This document shows positions 29,540 to 37,082 of a stretch of 43,924 bases of DNA, piece after piece. The first letter of the stretch is position 1. Each line of letters starts with the position of its first letter. This DNA is from Draconibacterium sp. GTDB lineage: Bacteria; Bacteroidota; Bacteroidia; Bacteroidales; Prolixibacteraceae. Below the pieces are notes generated by a model that was given only the letters and a program-made list of their open reading frames with translations, made no database searches and was not told the origin of the DNA. The DNA lies in contig WOYV01000122.1 of assembly GCA_011620585.1 (NCBI GenBank), positions 5,489 through 49,412 on the forward strand. The letters run 5' to 3'. The position numbers were made by a program, and so were the translations under genes.

Positions 29540-30721
29540 TTATTTTGAAAGAAATGCATCAATTCCGGCACCAAGCGCCGGCGCTTCCCGCAATTTTGAA
29601 GTTTTAACTATCGAGTCGAGATTCTGATAATGTGTTTTTACATACCCGTCTAAATGTTCAGAATTTTGAATCAGTTTATGCAGGCGATACAAAATGGGAG
29701 TTTTCACAATTTCATTTCCAATTTTGTCTTCAAACAGATCGCCCAACCGCTGTCCGATTACAATTGTATCAAATACTTTCCCAATATGCTCATGTTCAGA
29801 AACCGGTTTCACACGATTCGGATTAACAAAGCCGAAGAGGTCGGGCCAGCCCCGGTTCAAGGTAACAATGCGCTCGTACAAGAGTTTTGCCAGGTTATTA
29901 TTCACCAACTCAAAAGTTTTGATGGCGGCTTTTTCTCCTTGTTTAGCCAATTCAGAAATTTGTAAAGGAAAAATCCCTGCCGAATTAAGTTCTTCAACTG
30001 TTTTTCCGGTAAATTCTGAGTAGGTTCTCTGTATTCCACTCACCGAAGTCACCCTCTCCAGGGGAAGTCCTTCTTCGCTTTTCATCTCCCAGGTTTTGGC
30101 TATCCAGGTTTTGGCATTGTCGAAAGTCAACAACTTTCCATCGAGTTTCATGGCATCCGCCACGCCTGTCCCTCCCCCCAGGTAATACGCGTTTTTGGCA
30201 GTGCGGAAAAGTCCTTCATCCGAATAATTCTCGCCAATACCGCAATAATCGGCATCACTTCCCAAATGACTGATCGGCGCCAGGAGCTTGATATTTAACT
30301 CCTTCAATCGTTTTTCCAGATTTTGTGCGTAATCCAGCATCCGCGGGCCATTGGCAACCACTGCGATTCCACGTTTGTCCACAGTTTTTAGGCCTGGCAT
30401 GCCTATACCAATCAATACATTGGCACATGAAATTTTTTCAGTCAGGCAGGCAATCGCCTGTGCACAGGCTTCTACATAAACTGCGGCCTGTTGTTTTTCT
30501 TCTGAAGTTGGATTGATAGCGGCCACATCTCGCTCATGTAACTGGGTTGGTAAATCAAGCGGTTTAAAGTTTGGAATAAACCTATCGATTTCACGGTAAG
30601 ATTTCGTGACACTGGCATTCCCCAGCGAAAATGTCGATTTCTCCGTGTCATGAATTATTTCCCAGGCGCTCACCTTGGTAGCTCCACCGTCGATGCCGAT
30701 CAGCAAGGTTGGTTTATCCAT
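29540..30721 (-). CDS. BadF/BadG-type sugar kinase, probable MurNAc/GlcNAc kinase
   Basis: I prefer ATG 30721, which overlaps the GT2 stop by 8 bp (ATGGATAA); a start at 30733 would add four residues. The product has about 393 residues. The ASKHA phosphate-1 loop LIGIDGGATKVSAW is at the N-terminus, with GIGMPGL and YYLGGGTGVADAM later. BadF/BadG-family members include eukaryotic GlcNAc kinase and the MurK enzymes that make MurNAc-6-phosphate in Clostridium and Tannerella. MurQ, encoded divergently 1.7 kb away, uses exactly that product, so a MurNAc kinase role is the best inference. At about 390 residues it is longer than typical MurK, so specificity needs testing. Confidence 0.82.
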   Translation of the reverse strand: MDKPTLLIGIDGGATKVSAWEIIHDTEKSTFSLGNASVTKSYREIDRFIPNFKPLDLPTQLHERDVAAINPTSEEKQQAAVYVEACAQAIACLTEKISCANVLIGIGMPGLKTVDKRGIAVVANGPRMLDYAQNLEKRLKELNIKLLAPISHLGSDADYCGIGENYSDEGLFRTAKNAYYLGGGTGVADAMKLDGKLLTFDNAKTWIAKTWEMKSEEGLPLERVTSVSGIQRTYSEFTGKTVEELNSAGIFPLQISELAKQGEKAAIKTFELVNNNLAKLLYERIVTLNRGWPDLFGFVNPNRVKPVSEHEHIGKVFDTIVIGQRLGDLFEDKIGNEIVKTPILYRLHKLIQNSEHLDGYVKTHYQNLDSIVKTSKLREAPALGAGIDAFLSK

Positions 30722-32288
30722 TCTTATTTCCATTCTTATTTAGTTCTTTACGGCGAAGAATGCTTTCTTTTCGCATAAAATCCTTGGCTTCGTCGTTCCG
30801 GTCGATGGTTGCCTGATCGATGCTGTGATCGGTACCTCCCGAGTGACGGATCACTTTATAAATAGGGTCCCAAACACGGCCAATCCGGTGTCTTTCGCTG
30901 ATTTTCATTACCATCTGGTAATCTTCCCCATAATTGCGCGCATAAGGTTCTTCGTTCATGCTAAAGCCAATTTCTTTGATCAGCGCAATCGGAATCGAGC
31001 GCGGCGCCCCTGCCCCGTTGATTCTTAACAAATTATTTCGTCCATTCTCTTCCGTCCATTCGTCGTGTGTTACCACCGGAATTTGCTCCATCCGGGTGAT
31101 ATTTCCAGAAGTATCTTTTTCCCACACTTCGTATGAGCCGATAACCATGCCAATTTTTGGATCGTTTTTATATACTGAAAGAATTTTTTCCACCGCATCC
31201 GGTGTTAAACGATCGTCGGAATCAAGCTGAACGTAGTACTCGCCACGGGCAATTTTTGCCCCCGAGTTAAAACACAAACCAAGATTGTTTATATCGTGTA
31301 CCAGCAAACGAACTTCAGGTAACGAAGCATCGTATTTTTCGCCACCTTGCATATATTTTTTTACAGAAGAAATGGTTGGGTCCTCATCCCCGCCGTTCAC
31401 CGCCACAATCACTTCCACTTCGCGAACCGTTTGTGCCTGAACACTTTCTATCGCATCGCAAATAAATTCAGGACGATTATTTACCGGAATTATTACCGAA
31501 GCTTTCAATGTGGCTGATGAGTCAGCCTTGGGACGTGTTGTATAAAAAGCCCCTGGTTCGAGGTAGGCGCCAACCCTTTTTAAATGAGCCGAAAGAATCT
31601 GTTCCGCTTCGAGCTGACTGTCTTTGCCGGCCAGCAAATAATCAAAAACATTGTGCGCTTTCGATTCTGCCATCAAACGGTACATCGATCCGGCGTAGCG
31701 GTTTGAAATATGCAGCAATTCGTGTTCTTCCGAAATCTTTAACCGTAAATCATAAAGAGAATTGAATTTTACATCAACAGAAACGCCGCCACATTTTTGT
31801 AATGCCACGTTGGTAAAAAAGAAAACTTTTCCGTAATCCTGGTTATCGCGCACACGGCCAATGTGGCGCTTTAATAAATGTTTTTCTTTTACAACTCCAT
31901 TTTCAAGTAATTCATAATCGGCGTAAATCATTCCGGTCTTTGGATTGTTTCTCACCGCCAAAATACAAAGTTCAAGGGCACTCTTTTTAAGCACTATCTC
32001 CTGCGTACGGTTATCAATATAAAAATGAAAATCAGCCTCAACTGCATGAAACGCTTCGCCTAATTGAACCGATTGCCGATCAGTAACGAGATTCAGAAAA
32101 TTAACTTTTATTGAACTGGTATTCAAAGTTTTTATCTCGTCGGCAAGTTCTGTGGATTTTGTGTCGTCGATGATCGTTATTTCGAAGTCCTGCACGGTTT
32201 GATCAAAAACAGAACGTACACTGCGCAACCATGCTTCTTTGTCGTATGTGGCTGATTTAGAATGATGTAATACAATATTTGTTTTCAT
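30714..32288 (-). CDS. family 2 glycosyltransferase with two GT-A domains, the first degenerate
   Basis: The 524-residue protein has two GT-A-like halves. The first (about 1-240) begins with HHSKSATYDKEAWLRSVRSV, but where a DxD is expected it has YIDNRTQE, so it probably lacks activity. The second (about 265-510) is complete: SVIIPVNNRPEFICDAIESV, DSDD in QLDSDDRLTPDA, and a GEDYQM motif near the base. No signal or membrane helix is seen. It is first in the operon with the sugar kinase and SpoIID-like genes. The acceptor is unknown; the setting suggests a glycan related to cell-wall fragments. Confidence 0.85.
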   Translation of the reverse strand: MKTNIVLHHSKSATYDKEAWLRSVRSVFDQTVQDFEITIIDDTKSTELADEIKTLNTSSIKVNFLNLVTDRQSVQLGEAFHAVEADFHFYIDNRTQEIVLKKSALELCILAVRNNPKTGMIYADYELLENGVVKEKHLLKRHIGRVRDNQDYGKVFFFTNVALQKCGGVSVDVKFNSLYDLRLKISEEHELLHISNRYAGSMYRLMAESKAHNVFDYLLAGKDSQLEAEQILSAHLKRVGAYLEPGAFYTTRPKADSSATLKASVIIPVNNRPEFICDAIESVQAQTVREVEVIVAVNGGDEDPTISSVKKYMQGGEKYDASLPEVRLLVHDINNLGLCFNSGAKIARGEYYVQLDSDDRLTPDAVEKILSVYKNDPKIGMVIGSYEVWEKDTSGNITRMEQIPVVTHDEWTEENGRNNLLRINGAGAPRSIPIALIKEIGFSMNEEPYARNYGEDYQMVMKISERHRIGRVWDPIYKVIRHSGGTDHSIDQATIDRNDEAKDFMRKESILRRKELNKNGNKNG

Positions 32289-32373
32289 TAAATACCAGGT
32301 TTTGAATTTTTTACTTCCTCAATTTTGTGTCAGAACCGATTCTTAAATAATTCTTATCCAAAATTTGAAAGAA

Positions 32374-32408
32374 CAAAGATATGCGAAATTTGTATTACAT
32401 ATTACAAA
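32374..32408 (-). promoter_or_regulatory. promoter of the GT2-kinase-SpoIID operon
   Basis: On the minus strand a TTTG (32408-32405) is followed after 23 bp by TATCTTTG (32381-32374), an exact TAnnTTTG. It lies about 85 bp before the GT2 ATG. The TTTG is part of the right arm of the 18-bp palindrome, so a bound regulator would cover it. Confidence 0.55.
32390..32407. promoter_or_regulatory. operator palindrome between murQ and the GT2 operon
   Basis: TTGTATTACATATTACAA is an imperfect palindrome in the divergent gap. It matches the site upstream of the FadR-type regulator gene at 16 of 18 positions (20 of 22 with the shared AAAT flank). It overlaps the -33 element of the GT2 promoter and lies just upstream of the murQ -7 box. 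One dimer could therefore repress both directions. The length and AT-rich TTGTA/TACAA arms suit the FadR/GntR class. Confidence 0.65.
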
Positions 32409-32418
32409 TTTTTTATCC

Positions 32419-32426
32419 TATTTTTG
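32419..32426 (+). promoter_or_regulatory. -7 element of murQ promoter
   Basis: TATTTTTG matches TAnnTTTG exactly, 29 bp before the murQ ATG at 32456. The nearest upstream TTTG is in the operator arm (32389-32392), 26 bp away, slightly long. An upstream ATG at 32381 lies before this promoter, which supports ATG 32456 as the true murQ start. Confidence 0.55.
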
Positions 32427-32455
32427 TTCCGGTTTGTCAACAAATATACACAGAA

Positions 32456-33262
32456 ATGAAAGTTACAGAAACTGCTTCGTTGTACGATAATCTTGAGCTT
32501 ATGTCGGTGAAGGAAATCCTGACAAGCATTAATAATGAGGATGCAAAAGTTCATTTGGCGGTTCAAAAAGAGATTCCAAAAATCGAAAAACTGGTTGAGC
32601 AACTGGTTGACCGTGTTAAAATGGGTGGACGTTTATTTTATTTGGGAGCCGGAACCAGCGGTCGTCTTGGCATTCTGGATGCTTCGGAAGTGCCTCCTAC
32701 TTACGGTATGCCTGAAGGTGTGGTAGTTGGATTGATTGCCGGAGGAGACTCGGCCATTAGAAAAGCAGTGGAATCGGCTGAAGACAACGAACACGGAGGA
32801 TGGAAGGATTTAAAGGCTTTTAAAATCAATAAAAAAGACACTATTGTTGGTATTGCCGCTTCGGGCGGAACTCCATACGTAATTGGCGCTTTAAAAGACG
32901 CCCGGGAAAACGGTTTGCTTACGGCCTGCATCACCTGTAACCCCGATTCCGAAATTTCAAAAGTGGCTGACATTGCCATCGAACCAATTGTGGGACCCGA
33001 GTTTGTTACCGGCAGTACCCGTATGAAAGCCGGAACGGCACAGAAACTCGTGTTGAACATGATCACTACTTCGCTAATGATAAAACTCGGCCGTGTAAAA
33101 GGCAACAAAATGGTGGACATGCAACTTACCAACAAAAAGCTGGTGGAACGCGGTTCGCGGATGATTATGGAAGAAACCGGCATCGATTATGAAGAAGCCA
33201 AACGATTACTTTTATTGCACGGGTCGGTACGGGCGGTACTCGATAATTTAAAAACGAACTGA
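32456..33262 (+). CDS. murQ: N-acetylmuramic acid 6-phosphate etherase
   Basis: The 268-residue product begins MKVTETASLYDNLELMSV, the usual start of Bacteroidota MurQ. The SIS-fold motifs are all visible: GAGTSGRLGILDASEVPPTYG with the catalytic Glu at residue 78 (equivalent to E. coli Glu83), AGGDSAIRKAVESAEDN with the second Glu, ASGGTPYV, and GSTRMKAGTAQK. It cleaves the D-lactyl ether of MurNAc-6-phosphate to GlcNAc-6-phosphate in the cytosol. It faces a BadF-type kinase across a shared operator and ends 4 bp from the convergent epimerase stop. No phosphotransferase or MurT-like transporter for MurNAc is in the window. Confidence 0.96.
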   Translation: MKVTETASLYDNLELMSVKEILTSINNEDAKVHLAVQKEIPKIEKLVEQLVDRVKMGGRLFYLGAGTSGRLGILDASEVPPTYGMPEGVVVGLIAGGDSAIRKAVESAEDNEHGGWKDLKAFKINKKDTIVGIAASGGTPYVIGALKDARENGLLTACITCNPDSEISKVADIAIEPIVGPEFVTGSTRMKAGTAQKLVLNMITTSLMIKLGRVKGNKMVDMQLTNKKLVERGSRMIMEETGIDYEEAKRLLLLHGSVRAVLDNLKTN

Positions 33263-33266
33263 GTAT

Positions 33267-34394
33267 TTATATTTTTACAACCCCGATCCCCGGCCGGTCA
33301 TTCAAAGTAACTTTTCCGTCAATCACTTTCATCCCGTCAAAAATATCGTTGCTGATTAACAGGGCGCCATCCAAATCGGCCCAATCAACCAATGGGGACA
33401 ACTGCGAAGCGGCTGAAATGGCACACGACGTTTCTGTCATACAGCCTAACATCACTTTCATATCAAGCGCTCTGGCAACATCCACCATTTTTTTAGCTTC
33501 TCGCATCCCGGTACTTTTCATCAGTTTTATATTGATACCGGTATAAACATCTTTGAATCCCGGAATATTGTGAATGCGCTGAAAGGCCTCGTCGGCAATG
33601 GTTGGCAGCGGACTGTGTGCCGTGAGCCAGGCCATATCATCGATTTGTTCTTTTGGCATGGGTTGTTCAACAAAAACAATCCCCTTTTCTTTTAGCCAGT
33701 ATATCATGTCAAGCGCCATCTGGCGGTCGGTCCAGCCTTGGTTTACATCCACACAAAGTGGGACATCGGTCACCGAACGGATGGTTTCAATCATTTCTTT
33801 ATCATTCTCGCGGCCCATCTTCACTTTCAGCACTTTAAAACCGGCGGCTTCCTTTGTTTTTTCCACTACCATGTCGTGTGTATCAATCCCAATGGTAAAC
33901 GAAGTGTATGGCGTTCTACCGGGATCAAGACCCCAGATTTTATACCAGGGTTGTTGCATTATTTTCCCAACCAGATCATGCAAGGCAATGTCGACCGATG
34001 CTTTGGCGGCACGATTTTCAAGTTCAATGCCATCAATGTATCCCAGAATTTCATCCATCCGAAAAGGATCGTTAAATCCTGAAAGATCGACCTTTGACAG
34101 AAAACGTGCAACGGTTTCGTGCGACTCGCCAAGGTATGGCGGCATCGAAGCTTCGCCATAACCAATAAGTCCGTCGTATTCCAGTTCTACCAGCATCACG
34201 GGCGTTGTGGTTCTCGAACTGGTTGCCAAAGTAAAAGCATGTTTTAACTGTAGTTCGTAAGGTTGAAATCGTAACTTCATTTTTGCATTTTTTGAAATGG
34301 AATATTTGTTGAAAGGTTGGGCTGAAACCGGGAATAAAAACCCACCGGAAACGGCAGCTGCACTCTTTATAAAATTTCTTCTCCTGATTTTCAT
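33267..34394 (-). CDS. dipeptide epimerase (L-Ala-D/L-Glu type, enolase superfamily) with a Tat-like signal
   Basis: The 375-residue protein opens with a twin-arginine motif (RRNFIK at residues 5-10) and a short hydrophobic stretch ending PVSAQ. The enolase-superfamily core is complete: acid/base K190-x-K192 in KVKMG, metal ligands D216 (VDVNQGW), E243 (VEQPMP) and D268 (IADEAF), and K290 (NIKLMKS). This is the L-Ala-D/L-Glu epimerase pattern that converts the muropeptide dipeptide to L-Ala-L-Glu. The known enzymes YcjG and YkfB are cytosolic. A Tat signal would place this one in the periplasm beside the NlpC/P60 enzyme encoded just upstream. If the leader is wrong, MKLRFQPYEL at residue 39 would be the start. 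Confidence 0.9.
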   Translation of the reverse strand: MKIRRRNFIKSAAAVSGGFLFPVSAQPFNKYSISKNAKMKLRFQPYELQLKHAFTLATSSRTTTPVMLVELEYDGLIGYGEASMPPYLGESHETVARFLSKVDLSGFNDPFRMDEILGYIDGIELENRAAKASVDIALHDLVGKIMQQPWYKIWGLDPGRTPYTSFTIGIDTHDMVVEKTKEAAGFKVLKVKMGRENDKEMIETIRSVTDVPLCVDVNQGWTDRQMALDMIYWLKEKGIVFVEQPMPKEQIDDMAWLTAHSPLPTIADEAFQRIHNIPGFKDVYTGINIKLMKSTGMREAKKMVDVARALDMKVMLGCMTETSCAISAASQLSPLVDWADLDGALLISNDIFDGMKVIDGKVTLNDRPGIGVVKI

Positions 34395-34459
34395 CTTATT
34401 AAAATAATTTAATTTTCAAGGCATAAGATGGAACTCGTCCCGATTTACGGGGACTCGTT

Positions 34460-35647
34460 TCATTCCGAAAGTATTTGTTTGTAAAACTCATTATCGTAAA
34501 TCCATTCAATACCCTTTCCGTCGGCATGTCCGATAATTCGCCGGGCACGAACAAAGGCTTTTTCATAATATTCGGCATAATCTTCGCTCAGCGGATCGAG
34601 GCTGTTCACGCGAACTTTCCCCGAGGAATGGATAAATTTCTTGTTGCCAATATATAAACCCGCGTGAGTTACTTTTTCAGCATAATCCGGAGCTTCTTTT
34701 CGTCCAAAAAACAAAAGATCGCCGGGTTGTAGTTTGTCGTATCCTTCTGAGGTATCTACCAGTTCGCCGTACAATGTTTGCTGCGAAGCATCGCGCTGAA
34801 GAATCAGGCCCTGCCTGTAAAAAACCGTTTTGGTGAAACCGCTGCAATCGAACATTTTGGGCGATGTGCCTCCCCACAAATAGGGTGTCCCCTTACATAC
34901 AAATGCAGTAGAGATGAGTTCTTTCAAGTCAATTTGTTTTTGTTTCCAGACACCCAGCGAGCTACATTCTTCTTTCTTAACAAATGCTTTTCTGTCGTCA
35001 GGCAAAATTATTTCATACGAATTTGAAGTACTTGTTAGCACGTTTAACAAGTCGCCCATTACCAAGTCCAATTCCGGTTTTTCAAGATTAGCGGAAACGA
35101 ATCCGGTACCCGATTGTTTTGTATAGATGACCTTTTCCTGTTGTTTCCAAAGCGCTAATTCTTCTTTCGATTTTAATGAAATCGCAGCACGGTCGACCCA
35201 GCCAAAATAATGATCGGGGGTTTGCACCAGGTACCAGCCGTCTTCTTCCTTGTAAACTTTAACAGGAGTTCCAAGCAATGCCTGGGTGGACAGCTCGGAC
35301 GGGTGCGTTCCTTCTGCACGAATATTACAAACCGATAAGGTGACCAGCGCCCATGGATTTTCGATGAACTTTTTTTGCGGAAGTAATTCAAGCTGAAAAT
35401 CCAGGCGGTTCTGTTGTGCCATTTTTTCGAGCTCAATATAAGCTGCCTCCGACACGGTGGCACCTTTTAACACCAGCTTGTCGTTCAATGTTGTGGTGTG
35501 AATATCCCAATACATCAGTCTTTGATCGGGAATATGACGTTCACGGATCAATTTGATCTCGTGGTCAAAATCTTGCGGATCGTTGGTCGAACAGGCGAAA
35601 GCAAACAAAGTTATTATTGGTATTATCAGTCGTCTAAAATGTTTCAT
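34460..35647 (-). CDS. NlpC/P60 endopeptidase lipoprotein, YkfC-like
   Basis: The 395-residue product has an SpII signal (lipobox FAFAC, C19). Two SH3-like regions follow (about 100-160, with GTPVKVYKEEDGWYLVQTPD, and about 180-230). The C-terminal NlpC/P60 domain has C268 in FDCSGF, H328 in VTHAGLYIG and H340 in KFIHSSG. SH3-NlpC proteins of the YkfC type cut the gamma-D-Glu-diaminopimelate bond of peptides with a free N-terminal L-Ala, producing L-Ala-D-Glu. That is the substrate of the epimerase encoded 65 bp downstream. It lies 21 bp after the restored end of the frameshifted lipoprotein gene. Confidence 0.92.
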   Translation of the reverse strand: MKHFRRLIIPIITLFAFACSTNDPQDFDHEIKLIRERHIPDQRLMYWDIHTTTLNDKLVLKGATVSEAAYIELEKMAQQNRLDFQLELLPQKKFIENPWALVTLSVCNIRAEGTHPSELSTQALLGTPVKVYKEEDGWYLVQTPDHYFGWVDRAAISLKSKEELALWKQQEKVIYTKQSGTGFVSANLEKPELDLVMGDLLNVLTSTSNSYEIILPDDRKAFVKKEECSSLGVWKQKQIDLKELISTAFVCKGTPYLWGGTSPKMFDCSGFTKTVFYRQGLILQRDASQQTLYGELVDTSEGYDKLQPGDLLFFGRKEAPDYAEKVTHAGLYIGNKKFIHSSGKVRVNSLDPLSEDYAEYYEKAFVRARRIIGHADGKGIEWIYDNEFYKQILSE

Positions 35648-35668
35648 TACAGTTTATATTTCAGTGCT

Positions 35669-36002
35669 TTAGTTATTCAAATATTCCACTTCCATGTGAT
35701 AATCCCAGGTATCGAAATAAAGATTACCTCCCTTCCATTCAAGTTCGCCGCGCTGAAAATCGTAGGGTTAAAGGAAATTCTTTTCGCATCCGGGAAAGCT
35801 TTTCAAGCTGAACGATATAGTTTTTATTCGCCACCGAATCGTTCCGGCTTTTAGCGATTTTCTGTCCCAGCACGAGTTCTACCTGCAACCAATTCCCATC
35901 TGCAATCAACTTATTCATATCCGTTTCAGGGGTATTTCTACAAGAAGCCCCCAAAAGCAACAGGGTTAAAAACAGATTTACCGGGTACACGAATCGTTTC
36001 AT
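35669..36002 (-). pseudogene. frameshifted lipoprotein remnant, possibly from a transglutaminase-type protein
   Basis: ATG 36002 starts an SpII lipoprotein (LLLGASC, C21) that overlaps the regulator stop by ATGA. The intact frame ends after 87 residues at 35739. Removing one base from the GGG run at 35765-35767 restores a frame through GELEWKGGNLYFDTWDYH to TAA 35669-35671, about 110 residues, ending 21 bp before the NlpC start. The middle (KLIADGNW, then LSRMRKEFPLT) recalls the N-terminal helical part of Bacteroidota transglutaminase-like lipoproteins, with the catalytic domain missing. That family link is from memory and weak. A sequencing error at GGG is also possible. Confidence 0.55.
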
Positions 36003-36730
36003 TTTTCGAAAGTGGTATGCAAATATCGTTTGTAAATTTCGTAGGTACGGTCCAAATGTTCGTTCATTGCCTTTGTGGCATCCGTGTGTTTCTGCTTGTT
36101 AATCGCATCAAAAATCAGAAGGTGGCTTTCGTGCGTTACTTCCTTTTCGTCGTCGACACTGGCATAAATAAAATTACGCATCCGGGGAAGCAACGAATAA
36201 ATCGGTTCCATGGTAATCTGCACAATCGGATTGTGTGTTGCCCGCGCGATGAGCAGGTGAAATTTATTGTCCAAATCAGATTCCAACTGAATATTATCCG
36301 GATCGCAGGCCCTGAAAAGTTCGATATTTTCCTGGATATCCGACAGATCGTTCTGGGTGCGTTGGGCAGCAGCCAATCCTGCAATTTGAGGTTCAAACAA
36401 ACGGCGAACTTCAATAATCTGCGGAATCAGATTCTGATCGAACTGCATGTCGTAATACAAGTCCATCGTTTTTATGGCATCATCCACTTTAAACCCGGTG
36501 ACCGTCATTCCGCTACCCTTTGTTATTTCGATCAATCCCCGTGCACTCAGTCTTCGAAGGGCCTCTCTCAATGCAGTCCGGCTAACTCCAAAGGCTCCGC
36601 AAAGTTCGCGTTCGGTAGGCAACTTCGAACCTACCGGCAATTTTTTCTCCCGGATGGCCGCTTCAATCTTTCGTTCGATTTTCTGGCTAAGCGTTAACTT
36701 ACTGCCAATATTCGTAAATAATTCATCCAT
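35999..36730 (-). CDS. FadR-type GntR transcriptional regulator (FCD domain)
   Basis: The 243-residue protein has an N-terminal winged helix-turn-helix at about 10-75 (GSKLPTERELCGAFGVSRTALREALR), the GntR signature. The C-terminal all-helical FCD ligand domain has metal-ligand candidates in DLDNKFHLLI, THESHLLIF and NEHLDRTY. It is the first gene of the operon encoding the NlpC/P60 peptidase and the epimerase. An 18-bp palindrome sits 17 bp before its start codon and overlaps its -7 box, and the same palindrome controls murQ. It probably represses the recycling island and responds to a wall-derived sugar or peptide. Confidence 0.92.
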   Translation of the reverse strand: MDELFTNIGSKLTLSQKIERKIEAAIREKKLPVGSKLPTERELCGAFGVSRTALREALRRLSARGLIEITKGSGMTVTGFKVDDAIKTMDLYYDMQFDQNLIPQIIEVRRLFEPQIAGLAAAQRTQNDLSDIQENIELFRACDPDNIQLESDLDNKFHLLIARATHNPIVQITMEPIYSLLPRMRNFIYASVDDEKEVTHESHLLIFDAINKQKHTDATKAMNEHLDRTYEIYKRYLHTTFEK

Positions 36731-36747
36731 TATTTTCCTTTCAATAC

Positions 36748-36765
36748 TTGTAAGATGTATTACAA
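36748..36765. promoter_or_regulatory. operator palindrome upstream of the GntR-family gene
   Basis: The minus strand reads TTGTAATACATCTTACAA, with perfect arms TTGTAA and TTACAA around six bases. It matches the murQ/GT2 operator at 16 of 18 positions. Its location overlapping the regulator's own -7 element indicates autoregulation. Confidence 0.65.
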
Positions 36766-36770
36766 ATTTA
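36763..36770 (-). promoter_or_regulatory. -7 element of the GntR-NlpC-epimerase operon
   Basis: TAAATTTG on the minus strand matches TAnnTTTG, 32 bp before the regulator ATG. Its last three bases are inside the operator palindrome. No well-spaced -33 TTG was found. Confidence 0.45.
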
Positions 36771-36964
36771 AACTATTTCTGCTTTTATTGATGGAATTGA
36801 TCCAAATTCAGAAAAACATTAAATGAGGGTTGCAATTCCAAACAACGCAAAACATCATCAATACAAATCTGACAGTATAGACCATCTTTAATTATCAAAT
36901 TAAAAGTAAAATGTAAGTTAAACTTTAAATTCATCTTAATTTGCGGATTTAAATTTTAAATCAT
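36771..36964. other. AT-rich gap between the GntR promoter and the ilv promoter
   Basis: This stretch separates divergent transcription units. Apart from the regulator's operator and -7 element on the left and the ilv promoter on the right, I see no gene, RNA or repeat in it. Confidence 0.5.
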
Positions 36965-36994
36965 TTTGATAATAAATTTTAATGTTTACTTTTG
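36965..36994 (+). promoter_or_regulatory. promoter of the ilv leader and ilvDBN operon
   Basis: TTTG (36965-36968), an 18-bp spacer and TACTTTTG (36987-36994) form a complete Bacteroidota promoter with exact TAnnTTTG. Transcription should begin near 37000, about 17 bases before the leader-peptide ATG. Confidence 0.75.
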
Positions 36995-37016
36995 CTTTCA
37001 AACATAAAACAGACAA

Positions 37017-37082
37017 ATGAAAGTAACTAATAACATTCTGGTCCTCGTCGTTGTCATTCTTGGAAACACTGAGAAAGGCTAG
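37017..37082 (+). CDS. ilv leader peptide (branched-chain amino acid attenuation)
   Basis: A 21-codon frame starts at ATG 37017, about 17 bases after the predicted transcription start, and ends at TAG 37080-37082. Residues 7-15 are ILVLVVVIL: nine consecutive Ile, Leu or Val codons, and residue 3 is also Val. Its last codons form the antiterminator's left arm (37071-37080), so ribosome position decides which hairpin forms. This is the logic of ilv leader peptides in enterobacteria. Starvation would stall the ribosome in the Val/Leu run and leave the left arm free. Completing translation would cover it. Confidence 0.82.
   Translation: MKVTNNILVLVVVILGNTEKG

Noticed and set aside
32381-32455. 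Earlier ATG for murQ
   Set aside because: It lies upstream of the TAnnTTTG promoter and covers the operator; family N-termini fit ATG 32456.
34437-34454. GTCCC/GGGAC hairpin between the NlpC and epimerase genes, considered as a terminator
   Set aside because: Short stem, and no T-run on the minus strand in the direction of transcription; the two genes are more likely one operon.
36017-36697. A 226-codon open frame on the plus strand opposite the GntR-family gene
   Set aside because: It is a shadow of the regulator frame; its translation has no recognisable motifs, while the minus strand encodes a complete wHTH-FCD protein.
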